Positions 11,563 through 20,783 of a stretch of 29,243 nt of DNA are shown one piece after another. Positions within the stretch are counted from its first letter, which is position 1. Every line of letters starts with the position of its first letter. Where the stretch lies: positions 7,501-36,743 of the forward strand of contig NW_013655334.1 in assembly GCF_000499385.1 (NCBI RefSeq), read 5' to 3'. Under the pieces are notes generated by a model. That model was not told where the DNA came from, did no database searches, and worked only from the letters and a program-made list of their open reading frames with translations. The DNA is from Eimeria necatrix (Eukaryota > Apicomplexa > Conoidasida > Eucoccidiorida > Eimeriidae). The position numbers were made by a program, and so were the translations under genes.

Positions 11563-11881
11563 CCGCTGCCTGCGGCTTCCCACCAGCTGCAGCAGCAGCA
11601 GCACGGAGGCAGCACAAAGCGCCACGGCAGCCAAGCTGTGTGGCTGCCCAAGGCGACCAAGTCGCCCCCGAAAGAGCAGCAGCAGCAGCAGCAGCAAGCA
11701 GCAGCAGCTGCTGCGGATTCAGCAGCAGCAGCAGCAGCAGCACCAGATATGAACCAAGAGACCCATGTGTGGGCCAAGAAGGGCCGCGGCGGCGGCCGCA
11801 GGGGAGAAGCAGCAGCAGCAGCAGCAGCTCGGGGTGTCCTTGGCGGAGCAGCAGCAAAGACTGATGGCGCTGCTGCAGCAG

Positions 11882-11921
<40 letters not shown>

Positions 11922-12041
11922 CGATGACGGATTCCAAGTTGTAAGAAACAAACGGAAGGAGCAGCAAGAAAAAAGAAAAGAGAGACTGGAGCAGCAGAAG
12001 CACGAGCGCAGAGAGGCGCGGCGCCGTGAGCAGCAGCAGCG

Positions 12042-12085
<44 letters not shown>

Positions 12086-12181
12086 CACGGCCAGTCTCCC
12101 CGGAGACGCCTTCGTCGCCGTCCTCCGCGGCCGCCCAACAGGCGCAGGTGCGGCAGCAGCAGCAAGAACAGCAAGAGCAGC

Positions 12182-12214
<33 letters not shown>

Positions 12215-12379
12215 TGCAGCCGGAAACGCAGCATGAGGAGCCGCAGCCAGAACAGCAGCAGCAGCAGCTGCAGCTGCAGCAGCAACCGGCTGTGACTTTG
12301 ACTGTGCCATCCGGTGCTACTGCGAGCAGCAGCCCAACTGCCGCAGCAGCGTTTGTGGGACAGCAGCAGCAGGAGCTGC

Positions 12380-12416
<37 letters not shown>

Positions 12417-12650
12417 GGAGGTTGCGGCTTCCTCCAGCGAGAGTGCGGCAGTTGAAGCTGCAGCAACATTGGAGGCTGAGTCCACGATTGAGGAGTGGCA
12501 GCAGCAGCGGCAGCAGCAGCAGCAGCAGCACCCGATGTTGGCGCTGCCGCAGCAGCAGCAGCAGCAGCAGCAGCACGCGGGCATGAGCCGCGCCAGCAGC
12601 CCCGGGACGCTGCGGGCGACAGCAGATCCTTGGTACCCCACGCCGAGCGG

Positions 12651-12696
<46 letters not shown>

Positions 12697-13533
12697 GCAC
12701 TCGCAGAAGACTGCAGCAGCAGGCGTGGGAACTGCAGCAGCAGCAGCAGCAGGCTTCTCGCTCTGGAGCAGCAACTTCGCGCAGCCAGCCCCAGCTTCTC
12801 GTGTTGCACCAGACACAATAGCAGCAATCTGGGCCAGAGACCCTGGGGTTTCTGCTGCGGGTCCGCAGGAGCTGCTGCCGCTGCAGCAGCAGCTGCAGCA
12901 GCAGCTGCAGCAGCAAGCGCAGCCGCGAACAATGCACTTCACCCCGCAGCAAATCCACCCCGCGCTGCAGCAGCAGCCGCTGCTGCAGTCCGACATGCTG
13001 CATGCGCAGCAGCTGCTGCAGCAGCAGCACCTCGCGGGGGCTGTTGCGGAGGGGGGGGACCCTGCTTCGGTCTACGTGCAGCAGCAGCAGCACTTCCGCA
13101 CTGCAGCAGCAGCAGCAGCAGCAGCAGCAAATAGGCCGAAAGACATGTTTGGCACTGCAGCAGCGCTGGTGCAGGGGGGGCTGCCGCCCTCGCAGCAGCC
13201 GCATACCGAACGGTACGGTGCTGCAGCAGCAGCAGCAGCAGCAGCAGCTGCTGCTGCTCACTTCCCGGGGGTTTCGGCAGGGAGCGCTTTCCACGTGCAG
13301 CAGCAGCTGCTGCAGCCCTCCTTCCACACGACGCAGCAAGCAGCAGCAGCAGCAACGAACTCCTACGCGCAGCAGCTGCAGCAGCAGCACGAGCGAGACC
13401 TGTGGGGCGACCCTGCTGCTGCTGCTGCTGCTGCTGGCCGAACTGCTGTGGCTTCTCCTGCTGCAGCACAAGCCGCGCTCGACGTGGGCGCTTTGGACCA
13501 GCAGCAGCCTCCTTCATTTGTGCCTTACATGCA

Positions 13534-13589
<56 letters not shown>

Positions 13590-13669
13590 GGCGCAACGGG
13601 CCCTACGGGGTGCTGGGCCCTGCTGAGGGGGCCCCCCCCCACGGCGCTGTGCCGAAGTTTTATATGTGA
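5697..13669 (+). CDS. Very large Gln/Ala-rich protein, function unknown (multi-exon, partly resolved)
   Basis: I do not recognise the family. First ATG is 5697, just right of the gap. That exon (5697-5798) ends in frame at AAG|GTAATT. Later exons I can phase are 6665-7226 (after a CTG run ending in CAG; donor GTAAGA, phase 1), 7291-7427 (acceptor TTTAG; donor GTGCAT), a possible 7507-7545 (LNPRWMLDLALGE), and a main exon entered near 7823-7837. The main frame runs with poly-Ala, poly-Gln and poly-Ser tracts. Less repetitive parts are EEAYPDLMEAAERARNDLS (about 8160), a charged helix near 8715-8800, EEDDDGFQVVRNKRKEQQEK (about 11920) followed by a strongly basic helix, and GMSRASSPGTL (about 12580). 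Between 12587 and about 12720 the natural frame shifts by one to a frame ending VPKFYM and TGA at 13669. The links between 5798 and 6665, and between 7546 and 7837, are inferred. Total would be roughly 2,000 residues or more. Confidence 0.55.
5799..6410. repeat. Pyrimidine-rich TTTTTGTCTCC satellite, probably intronic
   Basis: Irregular tandem units of TTTTTGTCTCC, TTTTTGTCCC and TTTTTGCCCC over about 500 bp, turning into T-rich sequence to about 6380. It follows the donor GTAATT at 5799 and has almost no G outside the units, as expected for a long intron. Reading through it gives Phe/Leu/Ser-rich frames in all three phases, which I take as artefacts. Confidence 0.8.
7227..7290 (+). repeat. 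Telomere-like array forming a whole short intron
   Basis: The 64 nt start at donor GTAAGAAACAC and end at TTTAG, and nearly all of the rest is TTTAGGG units with variants (AGGACCT, TTTAGTG). Phase fits: the upstream exon ends one base into a codon, and the downstream exon stays open from 7291 to 7427 when completed by CG. Confidence 0.7.
7441..7478 (+). repeat. Telomere-like TTTAGGG array
   Basis: About five TTTAGGG units just downstream of the putative donor at 7428, within the exon-poor stretch of the large gene. Confidence 0.95.
7597..7658 (+). repeat. Telomere-like TTTAGGG array
   Basis: About eight units, opening with the palindrome CCCTAGGG and degenerating to TTTGGGG. It lies between the putative small exon 7507-7545 and the main exon of the large gene. 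Confidence 0.95.
7764..7813 (+). repeat. Telomere-like TTTAGGG array
   Basis: Seven nearly perfect units immediately before the acceptor-like TTTGCGTTTCAG (7811-7822), which precedes the main exon of the large gene. Confidence 0.95.
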
Positions 13670-13695
13670 GATGGTTCTACTATCTGGCTATTCTT

Positions 13696-13743
<48 letters not shown>

Positions 13744-13850
13744 GCAGCAGCAGCAGCAGCAGGCTGTGCGTGCCGCTGCTGCGTGCTGCGTCTGGTGCGT
13801 CTCTCGTGCTGTCTCTTTTGAAAAGGCGCCGGCTGCTGCGTCGCCTTCGA

Positions 13851-13885
<35 letters not shown>

Positions 13886-14034
13886 GGCAGGCGCAGCAGG
13901 AGCAGCAGCAGCAGCAGCGGGATTTTGTTTTGGTTTTGTGTGGGGTCCTTCGCTGTACAGACAGCAGTAGCAGCTGCAGCACGAAGAGACACTTGGAAGC
14001 AGAAACGCCAAAGGAGACAGTTCAGACAGACCGC

Positions 14035-14072
14035 TAGGGTTTAGGGTTTAGGGTTTAGGGTTTAGGGTTTAG
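14035..14072 (+). repeat. Telomere-like TTTAGGG array
   Basis: About five units, 366 bp downstream of the stop codon of the large gene. Confidence 0.95.
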
Positions 14073-14135
14073 ACGGGCGGCAGGGGACACAAGGCTGCTG
14101 CGGGGCTCCCAGGAGGCCTCGTGCGCAGCAGCAGA

Positions 14136-14340
14136 GCTAGCTGCAGCTAGCCATAGTTAGTTGTGGCTAGGAGCCGCTAGCTAGCTGCAGCTAGCCATAG
14201 CTAGCTGAGGCCAGCAAGCTGGCAGCAGCTGTGGCTAGCTAGCAGCAGCAGCTGTGGCTAGCTGGCAGCAGCAACTGTGGCTAGCCAGCAGCAACTGTGG
14301 CTAGCCAGCAGCAGCAGCAGCAGCAGCAGCTAGCTGTGGC
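14136..14340. repeat. GCTAGC-rich tract
   Basis: Irregular units such as GCTAGCTGCAGCTAGCCATA and CAGCAGCAACTGTGGCTAGC. The last is nearly repeated at 14265-14310. Confidence 0.8.
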
Positions 14341-14403
14341 TAGCCATTCTGTCTCGCTGTTGGGGGGGAGTTGCTTCCTGGAGTGTCTTTGTTGTAGCTC
14401 TCA

Positions 14404-14417
14404 GGTGTACGTACACC
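14404..14417. promoter_or_regulatory. GGTGTACGTACACC palindrome (exact copy 1)
   Basis: Perfect 14-bp palindrome, flanked by A on the left and CC on the right. First of a local cluster. Function unknown. Confidence 0.6.
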
Positions 14418-14518
14418 CCAGCAGCAGCTGCAGCAGCAGCGCAGCCGTAGCGGCGGTCGGGTGTACAGACAGCAGCAGCACGGGCAGCTCCGCTGCAGCA
14501 GTTATGTCTGCGGAAGCC

Positions 14519-14596
<78 letters not shown>

Positions 14597-14623
14597 GCAG
14601 CACTGTTGCTGCTGCAGCATCGA

Positions 14624-14637
14624 GGTGCACATACACC
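14624..14637. promoter_or_regulatory. GGTGCACATACACC, variant of the GTAC palindrome
   Basis: Differs from the exact motif at two positions and sits in the same cluster. Confidence 0.45.
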
Positions 14638-14679
14638 GCAGCAGCTGCAGAAGCGCTGTCGCAGCAGCAGCAGCAATGA

Positions 14680-14693
14680 GGTGTACGTACACC
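14680..14693. promoter_or_regulatory. GGTGTACGTACACC palindrome (exact copy 2)
   Basis: Exact match. The right flank CCCAGC resembles that of copy 1. Confidence 0.6.
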
Positions 14694-14729
14694 CCAGCTG
14701 CTGGTCTTGACTCTGCAGCGCGAAGTTGG

Positions 14730-14743
14730 GGTGTACATACACC
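14730..14743. promoter_or_regulatory. GGTGTACATACACC, variant of the GTAC palindrome
   Basis: One base from the exact motif, 50 bp after copy 2, with GG and CC flanks that extend the symmetry to GGGGTGTACATACACCCC. Confidence 0.55.
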
Positions 14744-15089
14744 CCACTATCTGCTGCGGACTTCAAGACAAGACAAGCAAGATAAATATATGTCCAGAAA
14801 TGCTGCTGCTGCTGCAGCAGCAGCAGCAGCAGCGGATATAGCAGCAGCAGCAGCAGCTGCTGCAGCGGCTGCTGCTGGGGGTCCTGTTGGCGGGGGCCCC
14901 CGCCTGCTCGGGCTCAGGCGTTGGTGAAGTCTCAAACCCTAAAATAGGGTTTAATATTCTTTAACATGAAAATAAATATTTATTTTATTTTTAATTTTGA
15001 AAAATACTTTTATTTTCAATTTTATTCTTCAAAGTCTTCCAGTTCGCGTGGCTTGGCTGCGGCTGCCTCTCCGGCTCCCTGCCTCTCTC

Positions 15090-15141
15090 TAAACCCTAAA
15101 CCCTAAACCCTAAACCCTAAACCCCAAACCCTAAACCCTAA
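15090..15141 (-). repeat. Telomere-like CCCTAAA array
   Basis: About seven CCCTAAA units. Together with the array at 15231-15273 it brackets a unique GC-rich piece (15142-15230) that may be promoter or 5' UTR of the COX16-like gene. Confidence 0.95.
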
Positions 15142-15230
15142 TTCATGCTTGGGGTTTTCGGCGGAGCTTGTGGCGCTGGCGGACGCGGCGTCGGGCGCGC
15201 GAGCCGGCGCTGCGGGGCTGACGCGGAAGC

Positions 15231-15273
15231 CAAACCCCAAACCCTAAACCCTAAACCCTAAACCCTAAACCCT
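15231..15273 (-). repeat. Telomere-like CCCTAAA array next to a start codon
   Basis: Six units ending four bases before the ATG at 15278. Confidence 0.95.
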
Positions 15274-15277
15274 CGGA

Positions 15278-15565
15278 ATGGTGCTGCTGGAGCTCTGGGA
15301 GGCTTTGCCTGCGTCGCTGCAGCAGCGGCTGTCTCGCTTCAGGTGTACGTACACCCGGTACAAGTTCAAAGTGCTTCGCTTCGACCGCCGCACAGGCTTC
15401 TTCAGCGCAGGTGAGCGCCTAAACCCTAAAAAAGGGTTTAGGGTTTCCGCCAAACCCTGCACTCGAGCCGACGCGCCTCTCCTGCCTCCCGCTGCTGCCG
15501 CTGCTGCCGCAGCTGCTGCAGCTGCTGCAGCGTGCGCACTGCTGCAGCAGCAGACACGCACCACT

Positions 15566-15600
<35 letters not shown>

Positions 15601-15841
15601 TGTGGGGCCGCGCTGCTTTGCTGCTGCAGGGCTGCCAATGGCGCTGCTGGTGGGCTCCACTGTTGCTGCTGGGACTTTCATTTTGGACAAACAAATGGAA
15701 GTTCGCTACTGGCGGCGGCAGACAGTCTCCGAAAGAGAGCTGCAGCAGCAGCAGCAGCAGCAGCAGCTGCTGCTCTTCCTCGAGCAGACCACTCCCCCAG
15801 ACCAGCTCGACAACTCCGTGCCCCTTCCCGGCAAAGACTGA
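15278..15841 (+). CDS. COX16-like mitochondrial assembly protein, two exons
   Basis: Exon 1 is 15278-15410 (ATG to GCAG|GTGAGC, phase 1) and exon 2 is 15630-15841 (CTGCAG|GGCTG to TGA), giving 114 residues. The junction produces GLPMALLVGSTVAAGTFIL (residues 45-63), a single membrane segment. It is followed by QMEVRYWRRQTVSERE. COX16 proteins, which help assemble cytochrome c oxidase in the inner mitochondrial membrane, share this layout: a G-x-P-M-xx-LLV start to the membrane helix, then an RY-xx-R and S-x-E-E segment. The N-terminus (residues 1-44) is basic and Arg/Tyr-rich. The tail has a Gln run and ends VPLPGKD. The gene name rests on this short pattern alone. The 219-nt intron contains an inverted telomere-like pair and a CAG run. 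An exact GTAC palindrome lies in exon 1. Confidence 0.6.
15342..15355. promoter_or_regulatory. GGTGTACGTACACC palindrome (exact copy 3), inside a coding exon
   Basis: Lies in exon 1 of the COX16-like gene, where it is read as part of RCTYTR. It is also preceded by TTCAG, so an alternative splice role cannot be excluded. Confidence 0.55.
15419..15446. repeat. Inverted telomere-like pair
   Basis: CTAAACCCTAAA is followed directly by AAAGGGTTTAGGGTTT. The two halves are complementary and would form a short hairpin eight bases after the donor of the COX16-like intron. Confidence 0.85.
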
Positions 15842-16155
15842 GCAGCAGCAGCAGCAGCTGCTGCTGCTGCTGCGGAGACTTTAGCAGCAGCAGCAGCAGA
15901 CAGGAGCAACTGCAGCAGCAGCAGCAGCACGTTGTGCAGCGACTGCGCTGCAGCAGCAAGCGAGCAGCACCAACAACAATGCACTAGAAAACAGTTGCAG
16001 CAGCAGCAGCTGCTGCTGCTGCAGCAAAAGAAACTACAAAGTCCTTCCTCTCTATAGCCAAAAAGAGGGTGGCATTAGCAGCAGCAGCAGCTGCTGCTGC
16101 TGCTAATGCTGCTGCTGCTGCTGCAGCAGCAGCAGCAGCAGCAGCAGCAGGTGCA
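15842..16155. other. Intergenic CAG/CTG inverted runs between convergent genes
   Basis: The stops of the COX16-like gene (+) and PRP38 (-) face each other across 314 bp of alternating CAG and CTG runs. Several are adjacent inverted pairs (15842-15872, 15999-16025, 16078-16150) that could fold into hairpins. No terminator or polyadenylation signal is clear. Confidence 0.65.
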
Positions 16156-16246
16156 CTACTGCTTGAGGGGCTTAAGTCCCAGATTTTGTCGAATAGAATT
16201 CCACTGGGCGACGGACAACTCGCCGTCCCTCTGCTTCTCCGCCTGC

Positions 16247-16298
<52 letters not shown>

Positions 16299-17236
16299 GG
16301 CTCCTGTCGGCCTTGGCCTCGCGTCTGCGGTCCCTGTCTCCCCTGTCTCTTTCTCGCAGCTCTCTGTCTCTTTTTCTGTCTCCTTTCACTCTTTCCCTTT
16401 CCCTCTCCCTCTCCTCTCTGTCTCTTCTTTCTCTGTCTCTTCTTTCTCTGTCTCCTTTTTCTCTGTCTCCTTTTTCTCTGTCTCCTTTTTCTCTGTCTCC
16501 TTTTTCTCTGTCTCCTCTGTCTCCTTTGTCTCTGTCTCGAGTTCGGTCTCTGTCTCCTTTGTCTCTGTCTCCTCCCCTGTCTCCTTCTCTGTCTCTGTCT
16601 CCTCTGTCTCCTCTCTCCCTGTCTCCTCTGTCTCCTCTGTCCCTATCTCTGTCCCTATCTCTGTCTCTGTCCCTATCTCTGTCTCCTCTGTCCCTATCTC
16701 TGTCTCTGTCCCTATCTCTGTCTCCTCTGTCCCCATCTCTGTCTCTGTCTCTGTCTCTGTCTCCTCTGTCCCTATCTCTGTCTCTGTCTCTGTCTCTGTC
16801 TCTGTCTCCTCTCTCTCGGTCTCTGTCTCCTCTGTCTCTCTCTCTGTCCCTCTCTTTGTCTCCTCTGTCTCCTCTCTCTCTCTCTCTGTCTCTCTCTTTG
16901 TCTCCTCTCTCTCTGTCTCCTCTGTCTCTGTCTCCTCTGTCTCTGTCTCCTCTCTCTCTGTCTCCTCTGTCTCTGTCTCCTCTGTCTCTGTCTCCTCTGT
17001 CTCTGTCTCCTCTGTCTCTGTCTCCTCTGTCTCTGTCTCTGTCTCCTTTAACTCCTTTGTCTCCTCTGTCTCTGTCTCCTTTCTCTCCCCTGTCTCCTCT
17101 CTCTCTGTCTCCTCTGTCTCTGTCTCTCTCTCTGTCTCCTCTGTCTCCTCTGTCTCCTCTCTCTGTCTTGACGAAGTCTCCTCTGTCTCCCTTAGCAGCA
17201 GCAGCAGCAGCAGCAGCAGCAAAGCTGTCTCCCCTC

Positions 17237-17271
<35 letters not shown>

Positions 17272-18258
17272 GGTGTCTGCTGCTCGTTCGCCGAGTGCGC
17301 GTTTGGCTTCGAGAAGGCCTGCTTTATTGCTATCTTTGCAGAACTCTTTATTGAAATAATTAAAATCTTTATTATTAATTTCTTTATTATTAATTTCTTT
17401 ATTTGTCTCCTTATTTGTCTCCTTAAGTGTCTCCTTTTGCTGCTGCTCTTCGGGTCTCCTCCGTCTGTCGTCGGGGGCGTTTTCGCGTTCGAGCAGCCGC
17501 GCCTGTCTTGCTGCTTCCTTCTCGCGCTGCTGCTGCTGCTGCAGCTGCCGCTGCTGCAGCACGCGCTGCTGCAGCTTTTGCTGCTGCTGCTGCAGCAGCC
17601 GTTTGCTGAGCAGCAGCGCGTGTGCCTGCGCGTCCGTGAGCGCCGCTGCTGCTGCAGCAGCGCCGCCCGCTGCTGCTGCTGCTGCTGCTGCTGCTTCCAC
17701 CTCCAGCGCGGAGGGCCGCAGCGGCTGCAGCAGCTGCTGCAGCACGAAAACCTGCCGCTGCACTAAAGGAGGCAAATCCACATCAAATAGACTTCTTTTC
17801 CGCAAACAGTCGTCCACAAACTCGTCCATAAAAGACACCCGAAAGCTCCCGTCGGGCAGCCGCAGCCGCAGCTTCCGGTAGTCCGCCAGCAGGGGCTCCA
17901 GGTGTACGTACACCTCAGCGCTGGGCCCCACAAGGCGGAAATAAAAAGCCCCAACTGCTCTCAGATATTTAAAGTCTTCTTGTTTTATGAACTCCAAAAT
18001 AATCTGCTTCTCGGGCTGCAGCTGCAGCAGCTTGAGGACAAGACAGAGGAAGGGGGAAGCAGCGCGAATGCCCCCGAAAGTCCCCCCCACGTACTGCAGC
18101 GCAGCAGCAAGCTCCACCACTGTTGCTGCTGTTGCAGCAAAACACTCTTCTTTCCAGAAGAAGCTCTCGTAGACTTTCCGACGAACTATGCGGCTGAACA
18201 GCAGCTGCGGGTTCTTCCCGTGCACCGCCAACGCACTCGCGTCCGTCCGGTTCGCCAT
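16156..18258 (-). CDS. PRP38: Pre-mRNA-splicing factor PRP38 with RD/RE repeat tail and C-terminal HIND-like motif
   Basis: Single exon, ATG at 18258, TAG at 16158-16156, 700 residues. Residues 1-175 match the PRP38 family (tri-snRNP-associated, needed for spliceosome activation): it opens MANRTDASALAVHGKNPQLL and carries YESFFWKEECF, YVGGTFGG, PFLCLVLKLLQLQPEK, FIKQEDFKYLRAVGAFYFRL and LEPLLADYRKL. I chose this ATG because MANRT is the usual family start, although the frame is open further upstream. Residues 185-350 hold Ala and Gln tracts and a short NKE/NNK repeat. Residues about 355-645 are an RD/RE/GDR repeat in place of the RS-type tail of animal orthologues. A poly-Ser tract follows. 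The last 19 residues, SVAQWNSIRQNLGLKPLKQ, resemble the Hub1-interacting HIND element known from Snu66/SART1 and from PRP38 of some plants and protists. The gene is divergent from the one at 18898. Confidence 0.93.
16380..17190 (-). repeat. TCTGTCTCC minisatellite encoding the PRP38 RD/RE tail
   Basis: On + it is (CT/GT)-rich with units of 6-15 bp such as TCTCTGTCTCC. On the coding strand the same units (GGAGACAGAGAC) give Gly-Asp-Arg and Asp-Arg repeats. Open frames read on the + strand here are antisense shadows. Confidence 0.9.
17901..17914. promoter_or_regulatory. GGTGTACGTACACC palindrome (exact copy 4), inside PRP38 coding sequence
   Basis: Encodes part of EVYVHLE at residues 115-121 of PRP38, within the conserved domain. 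Confidence 0.55.
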
Positions 18259-18418
18259 TTGCTGCTGCTGCTGCTGCTGCTGCTGCTGGGGGAGGGGGGG
18301 CTGCTGCAGCAGCTGCTGCTGCTGCTGCTGGGGGGGCAGCAGCTGCTGCTGCTGCTGGTGGTGGTGGTGGTGCTGGTGTTGTTGCGGGAAAGGACGCGGA
18401 CAGGCAGCGGCGGCGCTT

Positions 18419-18457
<39 letters not shown>

Positions 18458-18643
18458 GGCGCAGCAGCAGAGAGCAGCGCCACCCGAGGCAGGGAAGCCC
18501 TCGCGAGACCTGAAGCAAAATAAAAAGATAAACTTTGTAAAAGATAACTTTGGAATTGCTGCGAAGGCCTGCTGCTGCTGCTGCTGCTGCAGACGCCACC
18601 TGCTGCTGTCCGAGCGGCTCTCTGCAGCTGCTGCATGCAGGCA

Positions 18644-18683
<40 letters not shown>

Positions 18684-18821
18684 AGTCAGCAGCAAATGAG
18701 AAGCTCGGGCGGATGTTTTCTGGAGTTCTTTGACAGGAGGCCGCACTCGAGGCCCAACTGGCCGCCACACCTCCACGCCAGTTGCTGCTGCTGCAGCTGC
18801 TGCTGCTGCACAAGCCTGCAT

Positions 18822-18852
<31 letters not shown>

Positions 18853-18897
18853 GAAGAACCACAGGACCCTCAGCAGCGCCTCCACAAATGCTTCAGA
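18259..18897. promoter_or_regulatory. Divergent promoter region of PRP38 and the 18898 gene
   Basis: 639 bp between two opposed ATG codons. Contains CTG runs (18260-18350, 18420-18455), a GGTGGTGGTGGTGGTG tract (18357-18373), a CAG run (18650-18680) and two TGCATGCA palindromes at 18632-18639 and 18818-18825. The AAAATAAAAAGATAAA patch at 18517 is the only AT-rich piece. Assignment as a shared promoter follows from gene orientation. Confidence 0.5.
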
Positions 18898-18977
18898 ATG
18901 GCTACTTCGCTTGCAGGCCCAATCAACATCAAGGGCGAGAACAGCAGTAGCAGCAGCAACAGCAGCAACAGCAGCAA

Positions 18978-19012
<35 letters not shown>

Positions 19013-19424
19013 GCAGCAGCAAAACCGCCTCTGCAGAACCCACCATTTGCGTCGCAGCACCTCCTACCCTCCGGCGAATTCTCGTGAGCCAGCAAACCCT
19101 AAGTCTCAGCCACTAAACCCCAAACCCTAAACCCTAAACCCTAAACACTCTAAACACTAAACCCTGCTGCTCAGCAGCAGCAGCAAGCAGCTAGTGCTCG
19201 CCTCCGTGTGTCTGCAGCAGCAGCAGCAGCAGCAGCAGCAACTTGACGAGCCGCTGCTGCTGCAGCTGCCGGCCTCCTGGGCCTCTGGAGTGTCTTTTGG
19301 GCTAGAAGTGCTGCAGTGGTTTAGTCTGCCGCAGCAGCTGCAGCAGCTGCAGCAGCAATCCGCGGCGAGAAGAGCAGCAGCAACAAAAGCAGCAGAAGAA
19401 GCAGCTGCTGCGCTCAGTGGGGAC

Positions 19425-19456
<32 letters not shown>

Positions 19457-19672
19457 GGCAGCGGATGTCTACGTCGTGAGAGGAGAGGCAGCAGCTGCCC
19501 TCGAACGCGCTAGGAGCAGCAGCAGCAGCAGCAGCAGCGGCAGCAGCATTAGCAGCATTGGCAGCAGCAGCAGCAGCAGCAGCAGCGGAGCCGTCTACAG
19601 GTGCTGCTGCTGCTGCCGCTGCGAGTCCACTGGCCAGAAGTCTTCCTCTCGCAAGTGTGATTGCTGGGCGGT

Positions 19673-19706
<34 letters not shown>

Positions 19707-19993
19707 CAGCAGCAGCAGCAGCAGCAAATCCAGACTGGGGGGGAGCCAGCAGCAGGCAGCTCGGGCCCAGCGCTAGGCGCCGCCGCAGCAGCAGCAACAT
19801 GGCGAGCAGCAGCAGCTGCTGCAGCAGCAGAAGCAAAAGGCAAAGACCCGTGGCAGCTGCATGAAGAGCAGCTGAAGGAGCTGCTGCAGCAGCAGCAGCA
19901 AGAGAAGCACATTTGGGCCTCCCCTGTTGCTGCTTTTGGGGACTGGTGGGAATTCCTGGTGAACCCTCAAGCTGTGGAGACAGCTCCCTGCTG

Positions 19994-20025
<32 letters not shown>

Positions 20026-20065
20026 AGGGTGGTGGCGCTTCAAGCAGCAGGACCAGCAGCAGCAA

Positions 20066-20111
<46 letters not shown>

Positions 20112-20240
20112 TGGGAACTGCACTGCGTGCGTCAGGTGAACATGCTGTGTGCAGTGCCGCCGGCAGACGCAGCAACGACTGGCCCTGCGGATGCTGTTGC
20201 TGCTGCTGCTGCTGCTGCTGCAGCGAGCTTGTGCCCCCCA

Positions 20241-20273
<33 letters not shown>

Positions 20274-20380
20274 GGACCCACGGCAGGCTGCCCTTCCCCA
20301 CTATCGCCGGACCCAGAAGCAGCAGAAAACATGCTGCGCGCTTGGGAGCAGCGCCACTTCCGCAGGCAAGAAGCAGACTT

Positions 20381-20429
<49 letters not shown>

Positions 20430-20522
20430 GGGCTGCCGCCGCTGCCGCTGCCGCACGCGGGCGTTCTGAGTTTTCTTCCGCCGCTCTGCAACTGCGGCTA
20501 CAAGGGCCACTACGAGCTTTGG

Positions 20523-20572
<50 letters not shown>

Positions 20573-20736
20573 AGAGCAGCAGCAGCCCGCGGCCAAGGAA
20601 TCTCCGTTGAACAGCGCCAACGCATCGCCAGCAGCAGCAGCCGCAGCAGCAGCAGGAGTGACTGCTGCTGCTGCTGCTGCTGCTGCTCAATTTGAAGAGG
20701 GCAGCGTCGGCAGCTCGCCCGGGGGAGCCTTGACCC

Positions 20737-20783
<47 letters not shown>

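Larger units (their letters stand above)
13670..15089. other. Gene-free repeat region between the large gene and the COX16-like gene
   Basis: Contains a (CAG)n run at 13697-13760, CTG then CAG runs at 13853-13920, a telomere-like array at 14035-14072, a GCTAGC-rich tract at about 14136-14340, a cluster of GTAC palindromes at 14404-14743, a long CAG run at 14520-14600, CAG/CTG runs at 14800-14875, an inverted telomere-like pair at 14935-14953, and an AT-rich patch at 14955-15035. No coding sequence is supported. Confidence 0.7.

Noticed and set aside
16069..17766. Long + strand open frames rich in Ser-Val and Leu-Ser repeats
   Set aside because: They are antisense to PRP38, whose conserved domain and tail fix the coding strand as minus.
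18259..19095. N-terminal extension of the PRP38 open frame to 19095
   Set aside because: Family members start at MANRT. The extension is CTG-derived, overlaps the divergent gene's first exon, and shows no similarity.
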